From Streptomyces sp. TRM70350 (GTDB lineage: Bacteria > Actinomycetota > Actinomycetes > Streptomycetales > Streptomycetaceae), in contig NZ_JAHUXH010000006.1 in the NCBI RefSeq assembly GCF_019219825.1, forward strand, positions 62,001 through 126,000: DNA of 64,000 nt. Reading direction: 5' to 3'. Of the stretch, positions 10,154 to 18,142 are shown piece by piece. The stretch's first letter is position 1. Every line of letters begins with the position of its first letter. The position numbers and the translations under genes are program-made. The notes below the pieces were generated by a model. That model ran no database searches and was not told the origin of the DNA. It saw only the letters and a program-made list of their open reading frames with translations.

Positions 10154-11721
10154 CCGAGCCATACCTTGTCGAAGCGCGCCCAGTCGAGGGTGTTGGCGGG
10201 CGCGTCGCGCTCGACTCCCTTCACGTTGCGGGCCGTTCCGAGGATCCAGTCGGCGAAGCCCCACACCAGGAAGCCGCCCTCGGTGTACAGGCGGCGCTGC
10301 ATGCGCTCGTAGACCGCGGCCCGTTCGGTCTTGTCCCGGGTGGACTGGGCCTGCTGGTAGAGCGCGTCGAAGTCCTTGTGCTGCCACTTGGTGGCGTTGG
10401 TGGTGGAGTCGCTGAGCAGCCGCTGGGAGATGTGCGCCTCGATGGGCATGGCGCCGGAGCGGTAGCAGGCGAGGGTGCCGGAGTCGAGGATGTCGCTCCA
10501 GTAGGAGTCCTTGCTGCCCATCTTCACCTCGATGGTGACGCCCGCCTTCTTCGCCTGGTCGCGGAAGATGCTGGCCGCCTCCGTGAACCCGGCGGCGACG
10601 GCCGAGGTGTCGAGGGTGACCTTCAGGTTGTCGGCGCCGGCCTGCTTGAGCAGGGCGCGGGCCTTGTCGAGGTCCTGTTCGCGCTGCGGGAGGCCGTCGG
10701 CGTAGTACTCGTAGCCCTTGCCGAACAGGTCGTTGCCGATCTCGCCCGCGCCCGACAGCGCGCCGTCGACGAGTTCCTTGCGGTCGGCGATGAGGAAGAA
10801 CGCCTGCCGGACCCGCTTGTCGTCGAAGGGCGGCCGGTCGGTCTTCATCACGAACGCCTGCATGGCGCTGTTGCGCAACCGGACGATCTCGATCTGGCCC
10901 TGGTTCTCGTGGGCGCGCGCGGTGGTCGGGTTGAGCTCGTGCGCGTACTCGACCTGACCGCCGAGCAGGGCGTTGACACGGGCGGACTCCTCGTTGGCGA
11001 CGACGAACTCCAGCTCGTCGAGGTGGGGGGCGCCCTCCCAGTAGTCGTCGTAGCGGCGGAACACGGCCGAGCGGCCGGGGGCGAAGGAGACGAACCGGAA
11101 CGGGCCGGAGCCGATCGGCTTCTTGTCGAAGTCCGACGCGTTCTCGGGGACGATGTACGCGCCGAACGCGGCCAGCACGTTGGGGAATTCGGCGGTCGGC
11201 CGCTTGAGGACGAACTCGACGCTCCGCTCGCCGGTGGCGCGGCTGGCGTCGAGGTCGATGGGTTCCAGGGACGCCTTGGCGCGGAACGCCTGCTTGGGGT
11301 CGGCGATGCGGCGGTAGCTGTAGAGGACGTCGGCGGCGGTGACCGGCTTGCCGTCGTGGAAGGTGGCCTCGCGCAGGGTGACCTGCCAGCGGTCGAGGGT
11401 CTTGTTCGCCTCCCACTTGGTGGCGAGGCGGGGTTCGGCGGCCAGGTCGGGGCCGTAGTCGGCGAGCTTGTCGAACAGCGCCTTGGCGCGGGCCGCGTCC
11501 ACGAAGAGGTTGGCCAGGTGCGGGTCGAGGGTCTCGCTGGCGCCGCCCCCGGCGAAGGCGGCACGCAGCCGTCCGCCGCGCTTGGGCTTGCCGTCGCCCT
11601 CGCTCGTGGCGGGGCTGTCGGAGGAGCCGCAGCCGGTGAGGGCCAGGGCGCCGAGGGAGGCGGCGCCGGTGGCGGCGAGGAAGCCGCGGCGGCGCAGGCC
11701 TGCGAAGCGTTCGTCGTGCAT
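10150..11721 (-). CDS. Substrate-binding lipoprotein, SBP_bac_5 family
   Basis: A 523-residue extracytoplasmic binding protein of the dipeptide/nickel/opine family. RRRGFLAATGAASLGAL followed by the lipobox LTGC marks a twin-arginine-type lipoprotein signal. The mature protein carries the family landmarks, including the TLDPHLAN segment, HDGKPVTAADVLYSYRR, PIGSGPFRF and DDKRVRQAFFLIADRKELV. Members bind oligopeptides, nickel chelates or opine metallophores such as staphylopine-metal (CntA). Because it follows biosynthetic and exporter genes in the same operon, I infer it recaptures the operon's own product, perhaps metal-loaded. The ligand is unknown. AAGGACC precedes the ATG. Confidence 0.9.
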   Translation of the reverse strand: MHDERFAGLRRRGFLAATGAASLGALALTGCGSSDSPATSEGDGKPKRGGRLRAAFAGGGASETLDPHLANLFVDAARAKALFDKLADYGPDLAAEPRLATKWEANKTLDRWQVTLREATFHDGKPVTAADVLYSYRRIADPKQAFRAKASLEPIDLDASRATGERSVEFVLKRPTAEFPNVLAAFGAYIVPENASDFDKKPIGSGPFRFVSFAPGRSAVFRRYDDYWEGAPHLDELEFVVANEESARVNALLGGQVEYAHELNPTTARAHENQGQIEIVRLRNSAMQAFVMKTDRPPFDDKRVRQAFFLIADRKELVDGALSGAGEIGNDLFGKGYEYYADGLPQREQDLDKARALLKQAGADNLKVTLDTSAVAAGFTEAASIFRDQAKKAGVTIEVKMGSKDSYWSDILDSGTLACYRSGAMPIEAHISQRLLSDSTTNATKWQHKDFDALYQQAQSTRDKTERAAVYERMQRRLYTEGGFLVWGFADWILGTARNVKGVERDAPANTLDWARFDKVWLG

Positions 11722-11749
11722 GAGTGGTCCTTGGGGAGAGAGGGACAGG

Positions 11750-12544
11750 TCAGTGGGGGGTGGTGAGGCGCGCGACGACGTGCAGCCGGTCGGCGTCGGT
11801 CGTCATGCCGGGCAAGCGGCCCTCGCGCCAGGCGGGCTCCGTGCGCGGGCCCGGCCCGTCGTGGAGATCGAGCACCTCGAAACCGTGCGCGGCCAGTACG
11901 TACCGCAGCTCCTGCGGGAAGAGCAGCCGCCAGGCGGAGCGCTGCTGAACGGGCGGCGATCCGTCGTCCGCGGTCCACACCCGCACCCGGCGCAGGAGCT
12001 GGGCCGTGCGGTCCACCGTGAGGGTGGTGGTGGAGCGGTACTCCGTGCCCCGCCAGGTGAAGGAGTTGACCTTCGGCGCATCGAGCAGGTCCGTGCGGCC
12101 CAGGAAGTAGGCGCCGTTGCGCATCTCCGCGACCAGCAGGCCCCCCGGCGCGAGGGCCTGGCGGCACGAGGTCAGAAAACCGTCGAGCTGGTCGTTGGTG
12201 TGGCAGTACAGCAGCGCGCTGTCCAGGCACACCACCGCGTCGAACGCGCCCCGGCCCAGATCGAAGCCGTGCAGGTCGGCGCGGACGTACGCGGGCCCGG
12301 GGTGGTGGACACGCGCGTGGGCGAGCATCGCCTCGGAGAGGTCCGCGCCGGTCACCCGGCGTCCGGCGGCGTGCAGATGGGCGGCGTCGCGCCCGGTGCC
12401 GCAGCCCAGGTCCAGGACGCGCGGTCCGGCGCCGTACCGCCGCAGGCAGTCCTCGGTCCAGCGCCCGGCCAGCCGGTCGGGGTCGGGGAAGCGGGCCTCG
12501 TACAGCTCGGGGTTGTCGGTGAGGAGGTTGGCGGCAGTGGTCAT
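11750..12544 (-). CDS. Class I SAM-dependent methyltransferase
   Basis: A 264-residue methyltransferase with a Rossmann fold. Motif I is VLDLGCGTGRDAAHL near residues 43-57, the acidic end of strand 2 is GADLSEAML, and VVCLDSALLY and LAPGGLLVAEMRNG correspond to motifs IV and V/VI. The C-terminal part is a beta-rich extension seen in small-molecule methyltransferases. It sits 10 bp after the MFS gene and 28 bp before the binding-protein gene, with GAGGAGC before the ATG. In this operon it would tailor the small molecule made upstream. The methylated atom cannot be told from sequence. Confidence 0.88.
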   Translation of the reverse strand: MTTAANLLTDNPELYEARFPDPDRLAGRWTEDCLRRYGAGPRVLDLGCGTGRDAAHLHAAGRRVTGADLSEAMLAHARVHHPGPAYVRADLHGFDLGRGAFDAVVCLDSALLYCHTNDQLDGFLTSCRQALAPGGLLVAEMRNGAYFLGRTDLLDAPKVNSFTWRGTEYRSTTTLTVDRTAQLLRRVRVWTADDGSPPVQQRSAWRLLFPQELRYVLAAHGFEVLDLHDGPGPRTEPAWREGRLPGMTTDADRLHVVARLTTPH

Positions 12545-12554
12545 GGACAGCTCC

Positions 12555-13796
12555 TCAGGCCGGGGCCGGTACGGCCGTCTTCGACGGGGTCGGCAGCGCG
12601 TTCCGCCGGTGCAGCAGGGCCACGCCGAGCGCGGAGGCCAGCCCGAAGCAGGCGCAGCACACCCAGGGCAGCCAGGAGGCGCCGTCCTCGCCGGTGTCCA
12701 TGGCCCAGCCGACGACGGTGTTGCCGAGGGCGGCGGCGATGCCGGAGACGACGTAGAAGATCCCGTAGTAGGTGCCGGTCAGCTCGGGGCGGCCGAAGCC
12801 GGGGATCAGCTCCATCACGAACGGGGAGGCGATCATGATGCCGACGTAGAGCATCAGGGTGCCGAGCAGGACCGGTACGACGTCGAGGAACCCGGCGGAG
12901 GTGGTGTGCGCCACGGTGGCCGGCGGCAGGAAGGCCAGGCCCATCAGCGTCAGGCCTGCGCAGATCCAGCGGGCCCTGCTGCCGCGCTGCTTGAGGGCGC
13001 GGGTGAGGCGCAGTTGCAGGGTGAGGTTGACGAGGGTGCCGACGAGGAAGACCAGGCCGGCCGCGCCGTCCCAGCCGGTGGCCTGCCGGGCGCCGGACGG
13101 CAGCAGCAGGTAGAGCTGGTTCTCCAGGGTGAACATGCCGACCATGGCCAGCGCGAACGCCAGGAACGCGCGGTTGCCGACGACCTCCCGCCAGTCGGCG
13201 AGAACCCCGCCCTTGCTCGGCTCGACCTTCCGCGCGGGCAGGACCAGGGCCTGCGCGACGGTGAGGACCGCGAAGATCGCGGCGGCGGTCAGAGCGGAGG
13301 TGCGGAAGTCGACGAGCAGGAGCAGGCTGCCGAGCAGCGGTCCGATCAGCGCGCCGGTCGTGGCGAACACGTTGAACAGCGCGAACGCCTCCGCCTTGCG
13401 CTCCCCCGACTCCTGGGCGAGGTAGGCCCGCACGGCGGGGTTGAACAGCGCTCCGGCAAGACCGCTCAGCACGGACGCGGCGAGCAGTACGGCCAGCCCG
13501 TCGCCGAGCGCGAACAGCCCGAACCCGACGGTCCGCAATGCGCACCCGGCGATGATGACGCCCCGGGCGCCGAGCCGGTCGGCGGCGGAGCCGCCGATGA
13601 TGAACAGGCCCTGCTGGCTGAGGTTGCGCACGCCGAGGACGATGCCGACGACGGCCGCCGACATGCCGAGGTTCTCGGTGAGGTGGGTGGCGAGGTAGGG
13701 GATGAGGAGGTAGAAGCCGGTGTTGACGCCGAGCTGGTTGACCAGCAGGAGGCGTACGGCGAGCGGGAACCGGCGCATCTCATGCCACGTCTTCAC
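12555..13796 (-). CDS. MFS transporter, probable exporter
   Basis: A 413-residue protein with about 12 hydrophobic segments in two halves, typical of the major facilitator superfamily. The motif-A-like loop GVRNLSQQGLFIIGGSAADRLGARG falls between helices 2 and 3, and a second loop RALKQRGSRARW lies in the C-terminal half. The GTG start, preceded by GAGGAGG, lies 17 bp inside the end of the epimerase gene, so the two are coupled. Placed between biosynthetic genes and a methyltransferase, it most likely exports the pathway product, like CntE in staphylopine systems. The direction of transport is inferred. Confidence 0.88.
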   Translation of the reverse strand: MKTWHEMRRFPLAVRLLLVNQLGVNTGFYLLIPYLATHLTENLGMSAAVVGIVLGVRNLSQQGLFIIGGSAADRLGARGVIIAGCALRTVGFGLFALGDGLAVLLAASVLSGLAGALFNPAVRAYLAQESGERKAEAFALFNVFATTGALIGPLLGSLLLLVDFRTSALTAAAIFAVLTVAQALVLPARKVEPSKGGVLADWREVVGNRAFLAFALAMVGMFTLENQLYLLLPSGARQATGWDGAAGLVFLVGTLVNLTLQLRLTRALKQRGSRARWICAGLTLMGLAFLPPATVAHTTSAGFLDVVPVLLGTLMLYVGIMIASPFVMELIPGFGRPELTGTYYGIFYVVSGIAAALGNTVVGWAMDTGEDGASWLPWVCCACFGLASALGVALLHRRNALPTPSKTAVPAPA

Positions 13797-14841
13797 GCGC
13801 CACCTCCTCGATGCCGAGCCCCGGCAGGTCGCTTGCGCGGACGAAGCCGTCGGCGCCGCCGATGCCGGTCCACGGGTCGTGCGCGAGCAGCAGGTGTCCG
13901 TCGAGGTCGGCCCAGCGGGCGCGGTCGGCGAGGTGGACGGCGGGGGCGAGCCCGAGGGTGCTGGCGGTGAGGCAGCCGAGCATCAGCGCGGTGCCGCTGC
14001 CCTCGATGGCCTCGGCGATGCGCAGGGCCGCGTGGACGCCGCCGCACTTGGCGAGCTTGACGTTGACGCCGTGCACGCGTCCGGCGAGGCGGCGGGCGTC
14101 GTCGAGGCTCACGGCGTCCTCGTCGGCGATGACCGGCAGGGGGGAGCGCTCGGCGAGGGCGCCCAGCGTCTCCGGGTCGCCGGGGGCGAGGGGCTGTTCG
14201 ACGGCTTCGACGCCGAGGTCGGCGAATCTCCTGAGCAGGGCGTCGGCCTGTGTCGGCGTCCAGGCCCCGTTGGGGTCGAGGAGCAGCCGGGCGCGCGGAG
14301 CGGCGTCGCGGACGACGCGGACCCGCTCGATGTCGTCCTCGGGGTCGGGGGTGCCCGCCTTGACCTTGATGACCTCGAAACCGGCGGCGGCCAGGCGCCT
14401 GGCCTCGGCGGCGGCGTGCAGGGGCGCGCAGATGCCGATGGTGCGGGCGGTGGCGGCCACGGGGGCGGCAGCGGCGCCGAGGAGACGGTGGACGGGGGTG
14501 CCCGTCCGCCGGCCGACCAGGTCGAGGAGCGCGGACTCGACGGCAGCGGTGACGGCGGGCGGAGTGTCCCCGGCCAGCTCCCCTGCCCGCAGCGCCTCAA
14601 GGGCGCTCTCCGGCTCGGTGAAGCGGTGCAGGTCGACGGCCGCGATGAGCCGTCCGAGCCGGTCGGCGTCGAGGCCGTAGTACACGCTGCTGACGGCCTC
14701 TCCATGGCCGTACAGCCCCTCGTGTCCGATGGTCAGCCACACGGCGTCGCGTGCGGACATGGTGGAGCGGGAGATGCGCAGCGGCTCGGTGAGGTCGAGG
14801 CGTACGGTGCGCTGGGTGGCCTTCAGCCGGGTGGCCTTCAC
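13780..14841 (-). CDS. Enolase-superfamily epimerase (dipeptide epimerase/MR type)
   Basis: A 353-residue member of the muconate-lactonising/dipeptide-epimerase branch of the enolase superfamily. KVKAG near residue 159 is the KxK base motif. Metal ligands fall in LLDPNGAW (~187), EQPL (~216) and ADED (~240), and the opposing lysine is in VNVKLAKCGG (~262). Family members epimerise the alpha carbon of dipeptides or N-acyl amino acids. Here it follows the PLP enzyme through a GTGA overlap, so its substrate is probably an amino-acid-derived intermediate of the operon's pathway. All expected catalytic residues appear present, so it is likely active. Confidence 0.88.
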   Translation of the reverse strand: MKATRLKATQRTVRLDLTEPLRISRSTMSARDAVWLTIGHEGLYGHGEAVSSVYYGLDADRLGRLIAAVDLHRFTEPESALEALRAGELAGDTPPAVTAAVESALLDLVGRRTGTPVHRLLGAAAAPVAATARTIGICAPLHAAAEARRLAAAGFEVIKVKAGTPDPEDDIERVRVVRDAAPRARLLLDPNGAWTPTQADALLRRFADLGVEAVEQPLAPGDPETLGALAERSPLPVIADEDAVSLDDARRLAGRVHGVNVKLAKCGGVHAALRIAEAIEGSGTALMLGCLTASTLGLAPAVHLADRARWADLDGHLLLAHDPWTGIGGADGFVRASDLPGLGIEEVAREDVA

Positions 14842-15917
14842 TGGTGTACTTCCGGGGAGTCGAGCGGGTCGGTGACACGGGTGCAGCGCACCCATCCGGT
14901 GGCCTCGGCGGCGCGCGGGTGGGGTATCTCGACGGGCCGCCGGGCCGCGGTGGCGGGGTCGATGCCGTGCGCGGTGGTGAAGTCGTCGTCGAAGACCGTG
15001 CCGAGGTAGCGGTGCGGGCCGTCGGGGAAGACGGTGGCGACCACCGCGCCCGGGTGGACGCGGGCCGCCCAGGCGGCGACGAGCGCGACCGCGCCGGTGC
15101 TCCAGCCGCCGGTGACGAAAGCGCCCCGGGCGAGTCGGCGGCAGCTGTCCACCGCCTCGGCGGGGCCGACCCAGTGCACCTCGTCGAAGGCGTCGTAGGC
15201 GACGTTGCGCGGATGGATGCTGCTGCCCAGGCCGCGCATCAGCCGGGGCCGGGCGGGCTGGCCGAAGATCGTCGAGCCGGTCGCGTCGACGCCGATCAGC
15301 CGCAGGGCCGGCCAGTGCCGGCGCAGCGGGCCGATGAGGCCGGCGCTGTGGCCGCCGGTGCCGACGCTGCACACCAGGACGTCCAGATGGTCGAGCTGGA
15401 CGGCGAGTTCGGCGGCGAGTGAGGCGTAACCGGCGGTGTTGTCGGGGTTGTTGTACTGGTCCGGCCAGTACGCGTCGGGCAGGTCGGCGAGCAGCTCCCG
15501 CAGCCGGGCGAGGCGGGCCGCCTGCCAGCCGCCCTGCGGGGCGGGCCGGTCGACGATCTCCAGCCGCACGCCGTGGGCGCGCAGCAACTGCCGCATGGAC
15601 GGCTCCAGTTCGCTGTCGCCGACCAGCACCACGGGGTGGCCGAGGGCCTGTCCCGCGAAGGCGAGGCCGAGGCCGAGCGTCCCGGACGTCGACTCCACGA
15701 CCGGCGCCCCGGGCCGCAGCTCGCCGCGCTCGCGGGCGCCGAGCATCATCGACACGGCGGCCCGCGCCTTCATCCCGCCCGCCGCGAGCCCTTCGAGCTT
15801 GGCCCAGAAACCGGGGTGCGGGCCGGGCAGTTCGGCGCCGATCCGGACGACCGGCGTACGACCGAGGAGGTCGAGCAGCTCAGGGCGCGCCGGGGCGCGT
15901 ACGGCGGTCGTGGTCAT
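14838..15917 (-). CDS. Cysteine-synthase-family PLP enzyme (SbnA-like)
   Basis: A 359-residue fold-type II PLP enzyme. The N-terminal DLLGRTPVVRI matches the family opening, the Schiff-base lysine is in AAGGMKARAAV near residue 49, STSGTLGLGLA binds the substrate carboxylate, and CSVGTGGHSAGL binds the PLP phosphate. The lysine context GGMKAR differs from the usual GSxKDR of cysteine synthases, which suggests a changed reaction. Relatives such as SbnA join phosphoserine with an amino acid in siderophore synthesis. ATGA and GTGA overlaps tie it to both neighbours. I infer beta-replacement chemistry making a non-standard amino acid precursor. Confidence 0.88.
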   Translation of the reverse strand: MTTTAVRAPARPELLDLLGRTPVVRIGAELPGPHPGFWAKLEGLAAGGMKARAAVSMMLGARERGELRPGAPVVESTSGTLGLGLAFAGQALGHPVVLVGDSELEPSMRQLLRAHGVRLEIVDRPAPQGGWQAARLARLRELLADLPDAYWPDQYNNPDNTAGYASLAAELAVQLDHLDVLVCSVGTGGHSAGLIGPLRRHWPALRLIGVDATGSTIFGQPARPRLMRGLGSSIHPRNVAYDAFDEVHWVGPAEAVDSCRRLARGAFVTGGWSTGAVALVAAWAARVHPGAVVATVFPDGPHRYLGTVFDDDFTTAHGIDPATAARRPVEIPHPRAAEATGWVRCTRVTDPLDSPEVHQ

Positions 15918-16741
15918 CGGTCGCCCTCACGGTAGCGGTGGATGACGCCGGGCCCGCCGTCCAGCCAGAAGAAGGGGTACGGTTCCGCGCACACCGCGCT
16001 CACACCCTGACCGAGGAAGCGGGGCAGGACGGCACTGCCGGTCTGGGCGAACATCACGAGCTGCTTGCCGTGCCGCAGCGCGTGCGTGCGCAACGGGTCG
16101 AAGGTGCCGTTGCCCAGCGTCATTCCGGAGACGAGCAGCGCGTCGCAGCGGTCGGCGGCGCCGAGGGCGTCCGTGACGACCGGCTCCTCCCACTCGGTGA
16201 CCCCGCCCTTGAGGTCGCAGGGTATGTAGCCGATCCCGCGTGCACGCAGCGCCTCCAGCAGCGAGTTGACGACCCCGACGACCAGCACGGTCGCCCCGGC
16301 CGGCAGATCGAGCAGCTCCACGACGGCACGCGCGCGGGCCCGCGACTTCGCCAGCGAGGACCCGGCGGGCAGTCGCACCGGGTCCGCCCCGTGGTCGGGC
16401 GTGTGCGGGGTGACCTGCATCAGATAGGCGTCGAGCGCCGCCACGCGCACCGGCAGCAGCGGGTGGTCCAGCAGCCGGGCCACGTCCGCGCCCACACAGT
16501 CGTCGAGGGCGGTCTCGGGCAGCGCCCCGGGTTCGACGGCGCAGGAGCCGACGGCCTCGGCGAGGCGCAGGCTGAGGACCTCGTTGCGGTAGCCGGTGCC
16601 ACGCCCGGAGTGCCGTACGGCCTGCCGGGTGGTGAAGGCGACGGCGATCCGCTGCGTGGCGGGGTCGGGGCCGAGTTCTCCGGCCCGGACGCGGTCCACG
16701 AGGTCGGTGAGTGTCCGGTACGTCGCCATGTCGACGGTCAT
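15914..16741 (-). CDS. DUF4213/DUF364 putative heavy-metal chelation protein
   Basis: A 275-residue protein with the layout of the DUF4213 (enolase N-terminal-like) plus DUF364 family. The N-terminal part includes VAFTTRQAVRHSGRGTGYRNE. The C-terminal Rossmann-like domain starts near ATVLVVGVVNSLLEAL and includes LLVSGMTLGNGTFD and the late MFAQTGSAVLPRFLGQGVSAV. DUF364 is annotated as a putative heavy-metal chelation domain, but its biochemistry is not established. ATGA overlaps link it to the ATP-grasp gene before it and the PLP enzyme after it. In this setting it could handle metal or a bound intermediate. An alternative start is Met5 (16729). Confidence 0.8.
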   Translation of the reverse strand: MTVDMATYRTLTDLVDRVRAGELGPDPATQRIAVAFTTRQAVRHSGRGTGYRNEVLSLRLAEAVGSCAVEPGALPETALDDCVGADVARLLDHPLLPVRVAALDAYLMQVTPHTPDHGADPVRLPAGSSLAKSRARARAVVELLDLPAGATVLVVGVVNSLLEALRARGIGYIPCDLKGGVTEWEEPVVTDALGAADRCDALLVSGMTLGNGTFDPLRTHALRHGKQLVMFAQTGSAVLPRFLGQGVSAVCAEPYPFFWLDGGPGVIHRYREGDR

Positions 16742-17994
16742 CGGATCACCAGCCCGGCGCGCAGCTTGGCCAGCAGGGCCTCGACGCGGTCGCGGGCGCC
16801 GGGCCCGTCGGCGTCACCGGCCATGACGTGTCCGAGGTACTCGTTGTTGCTGCCGGCCGCCTTCACCGTCCTGCCCGGCTCGGCGAGCTGGACCTCCAGC
16901 ACGCCGGGGGCGTCGTGGAGTCCGGTGCCGTCGAGGGCTTCGAGGGTGCCCGCGGTGTCCGGCACGAGGAAGCCGATGGCGGCGCTGCGCAGCCCCGTGT
17001 CGGTGCGGCGCAGGTCGGGGGTGCGGCCGAGGGCGACGTCGACGAAGGCGGCGGCGAGGTCGATGCCGGTGACATGGCGGACCAGCTCGGTGATGCGGTT
17101 GCCCGCGGGGCGCGGGTTGACCTCGACGACCCGCGGCCCGGCGGACGTCAGCTTGACCTCGGTGTGCGCGACCACGCCGTCGGTCAGCCCGAGCGCCTTC
17201 AGGGCACCCAGCGCGGTCTGCTCGGCGGCCTCGGTGTCGGCGGGGCTGAGGGCGGCCGGGAACATGTGGCCGGTCTCGATGAAGGCGGGCGCGCCGCCGA
17301 TGCTCTTGTCGGTCACGCCGACGACGTGCACCGCGCCGCCGTGCGAGACGGTCTCGACGCTCACCTCGGGCCCGTCCAGCAGTTCCTCAAGGAGCACGAC
17401 GGGCGCCCGCCGCTGTCCGCGCGCGTTGACCGGGAAGTCGGCCAGCGCCCGGAAGGCGGCGGCGAGTTCCGCCTCGTTGTCCACGCGCCGTACGTACATG
17501 CCCGCGCACAGGTCGACGGGCTTGACGACCAGCGGGTAGCCGATCTCCCGTGCGGCCCGGGCGATGTCCGCCCACTCCTCGTGGACGGCGAAGCGCGGCT
17601 GGGGCAGTCCGGCGTCGGCGAGGATGCGGCGGGTGGCGTCCTTGCGGCAGGCGTTCCCGACCGCTTCCGGGCCGGGCCCGGGCAGGCCGAGGCGTCCGGC
17701 GATCCGGGCCGCTGTCGGCAGGTAGTAGTCGCAGGATGTGAGCACGCCGTCGAAGCCCAGCACCGCGTGCAGCCGTTCGACCTCGGGCAGCAGTGCCTCG
17801 GGGTCGTTGGTGTCGGCGGTGACGATGTTGCGGGCGCCCAGCAGCGGATGCGCCGTTCCCTCCGGCGCCGACCGCAGATAGTGGTGCAGGTCGCGAGTGA
17901 GGAACGTGAACTCGTGACCGTCCTCCCGAATCGCGCGCGGCAGCAGCCTGCTCATCGAGCCGACCCAGCTCTCGACCACCAGCAGATGACCCAC
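16738..17994 (-). CDS. ATP-grasp amino-acid ligase
   Basis: A 418-residue ATP-grasp protein and the first gene of the ten-gene operon. After an N-terminal preATP-grasp region (HLLVVESWVGSMSRLLPRA) come the ATP-grasp elements: GYPLVVKPVDLCAGMYVRRV for nucleotide binding, VLLEELLDGPEVSVETVS, and the metal-binding VVEVNPRPAGNRITEL near residue 291. The family joins a carboxylate to an amine through an acyl phosphate, often making dipeptides or amino-acid conjugates. The GTG start at 17994 follows AAAAGGGGAG. A Fur-type palindrome lies about 97 bp upstream. It probably builds the peptide bond of the operon's product; substrates are unknown. Confidence 0.88.
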   Translation of the reverse strand: MGHLLVVESWVGSMSRLLPRAIREDGHEFTFLTRDLHHYLRSAPEGTAHPLLGARNIVTADTNDPEALLPEVERLHAVLGFDGVLTSCDYYLPTAARIAGRLGLPGPGPEAVGNACRKDATRRILADAGLPQPRFAVHEEWADIARAAREIGYPLVVKPVDLCAGMYVRRVDNEAELAAAFRALADFPVNARGQRRAPVVLLEELLDGPEVSVETVSHGGAVHVVGVTDKSIGGAPAFIETGHMFPAALSPADTEAAEQTALGALKALGLTDGVVAHTEVKLTSAGPRVVEVNPRPAGNRITELVRHVTGIDLAAAFVDVALGRTPDLRRTDTGLRSAAIGFLVPDTAGTLEALDGTGLHDAPGVLEVQLAEPGRTVKAAGSNNEYLGHVMAGDADGPGARDRVEALLAKLRAGLVIR

Positions 17995-18090
17995 AACTCC
18001 CCTTTTCAGGCGCAGTAGTTCTGATGTCAGGGCAGCCCGACGGGGCCCCTGTTCGGGCAGGGCGCCGGGTTGTGCGCAGGCAACGGTAGC

Positions 18091-18109
18091 GACAATGATT
18101 CCCATTGTC
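18091..18109. promoter_or_regulatory. Fur/Zur-family operator candidate
   Basis: GACAATGATTCCCATTGTC is an interrupted palindrome with perfect 7-bp arms (GACAATG/CATTGTC) around a 5-bp centre. It matches the classic 19-bp Fur box layout (GATAATGATAATCATTATC) at most positions. It lies in the 148-bp spacer between the ATP-grasp operon and the divergent hydrolase gene, 97 bp from one start and 34 bp from the other, so it could control either or both. Confidence 0.6.
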
Positions 18110-18142
18110 ATCTGATCATCCGACACTTGTCCGGAGTGCTCC

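Noticed and set aside
6853..18109. Direct assignment to staphylopine/pseudopaline or EDDS biosynthesis
   Set aside because: No nicotianamine-synthase-like gene, opine dehydrogenase or SbnB-like partner is present; only the general logic and some enzyme classes are shared.
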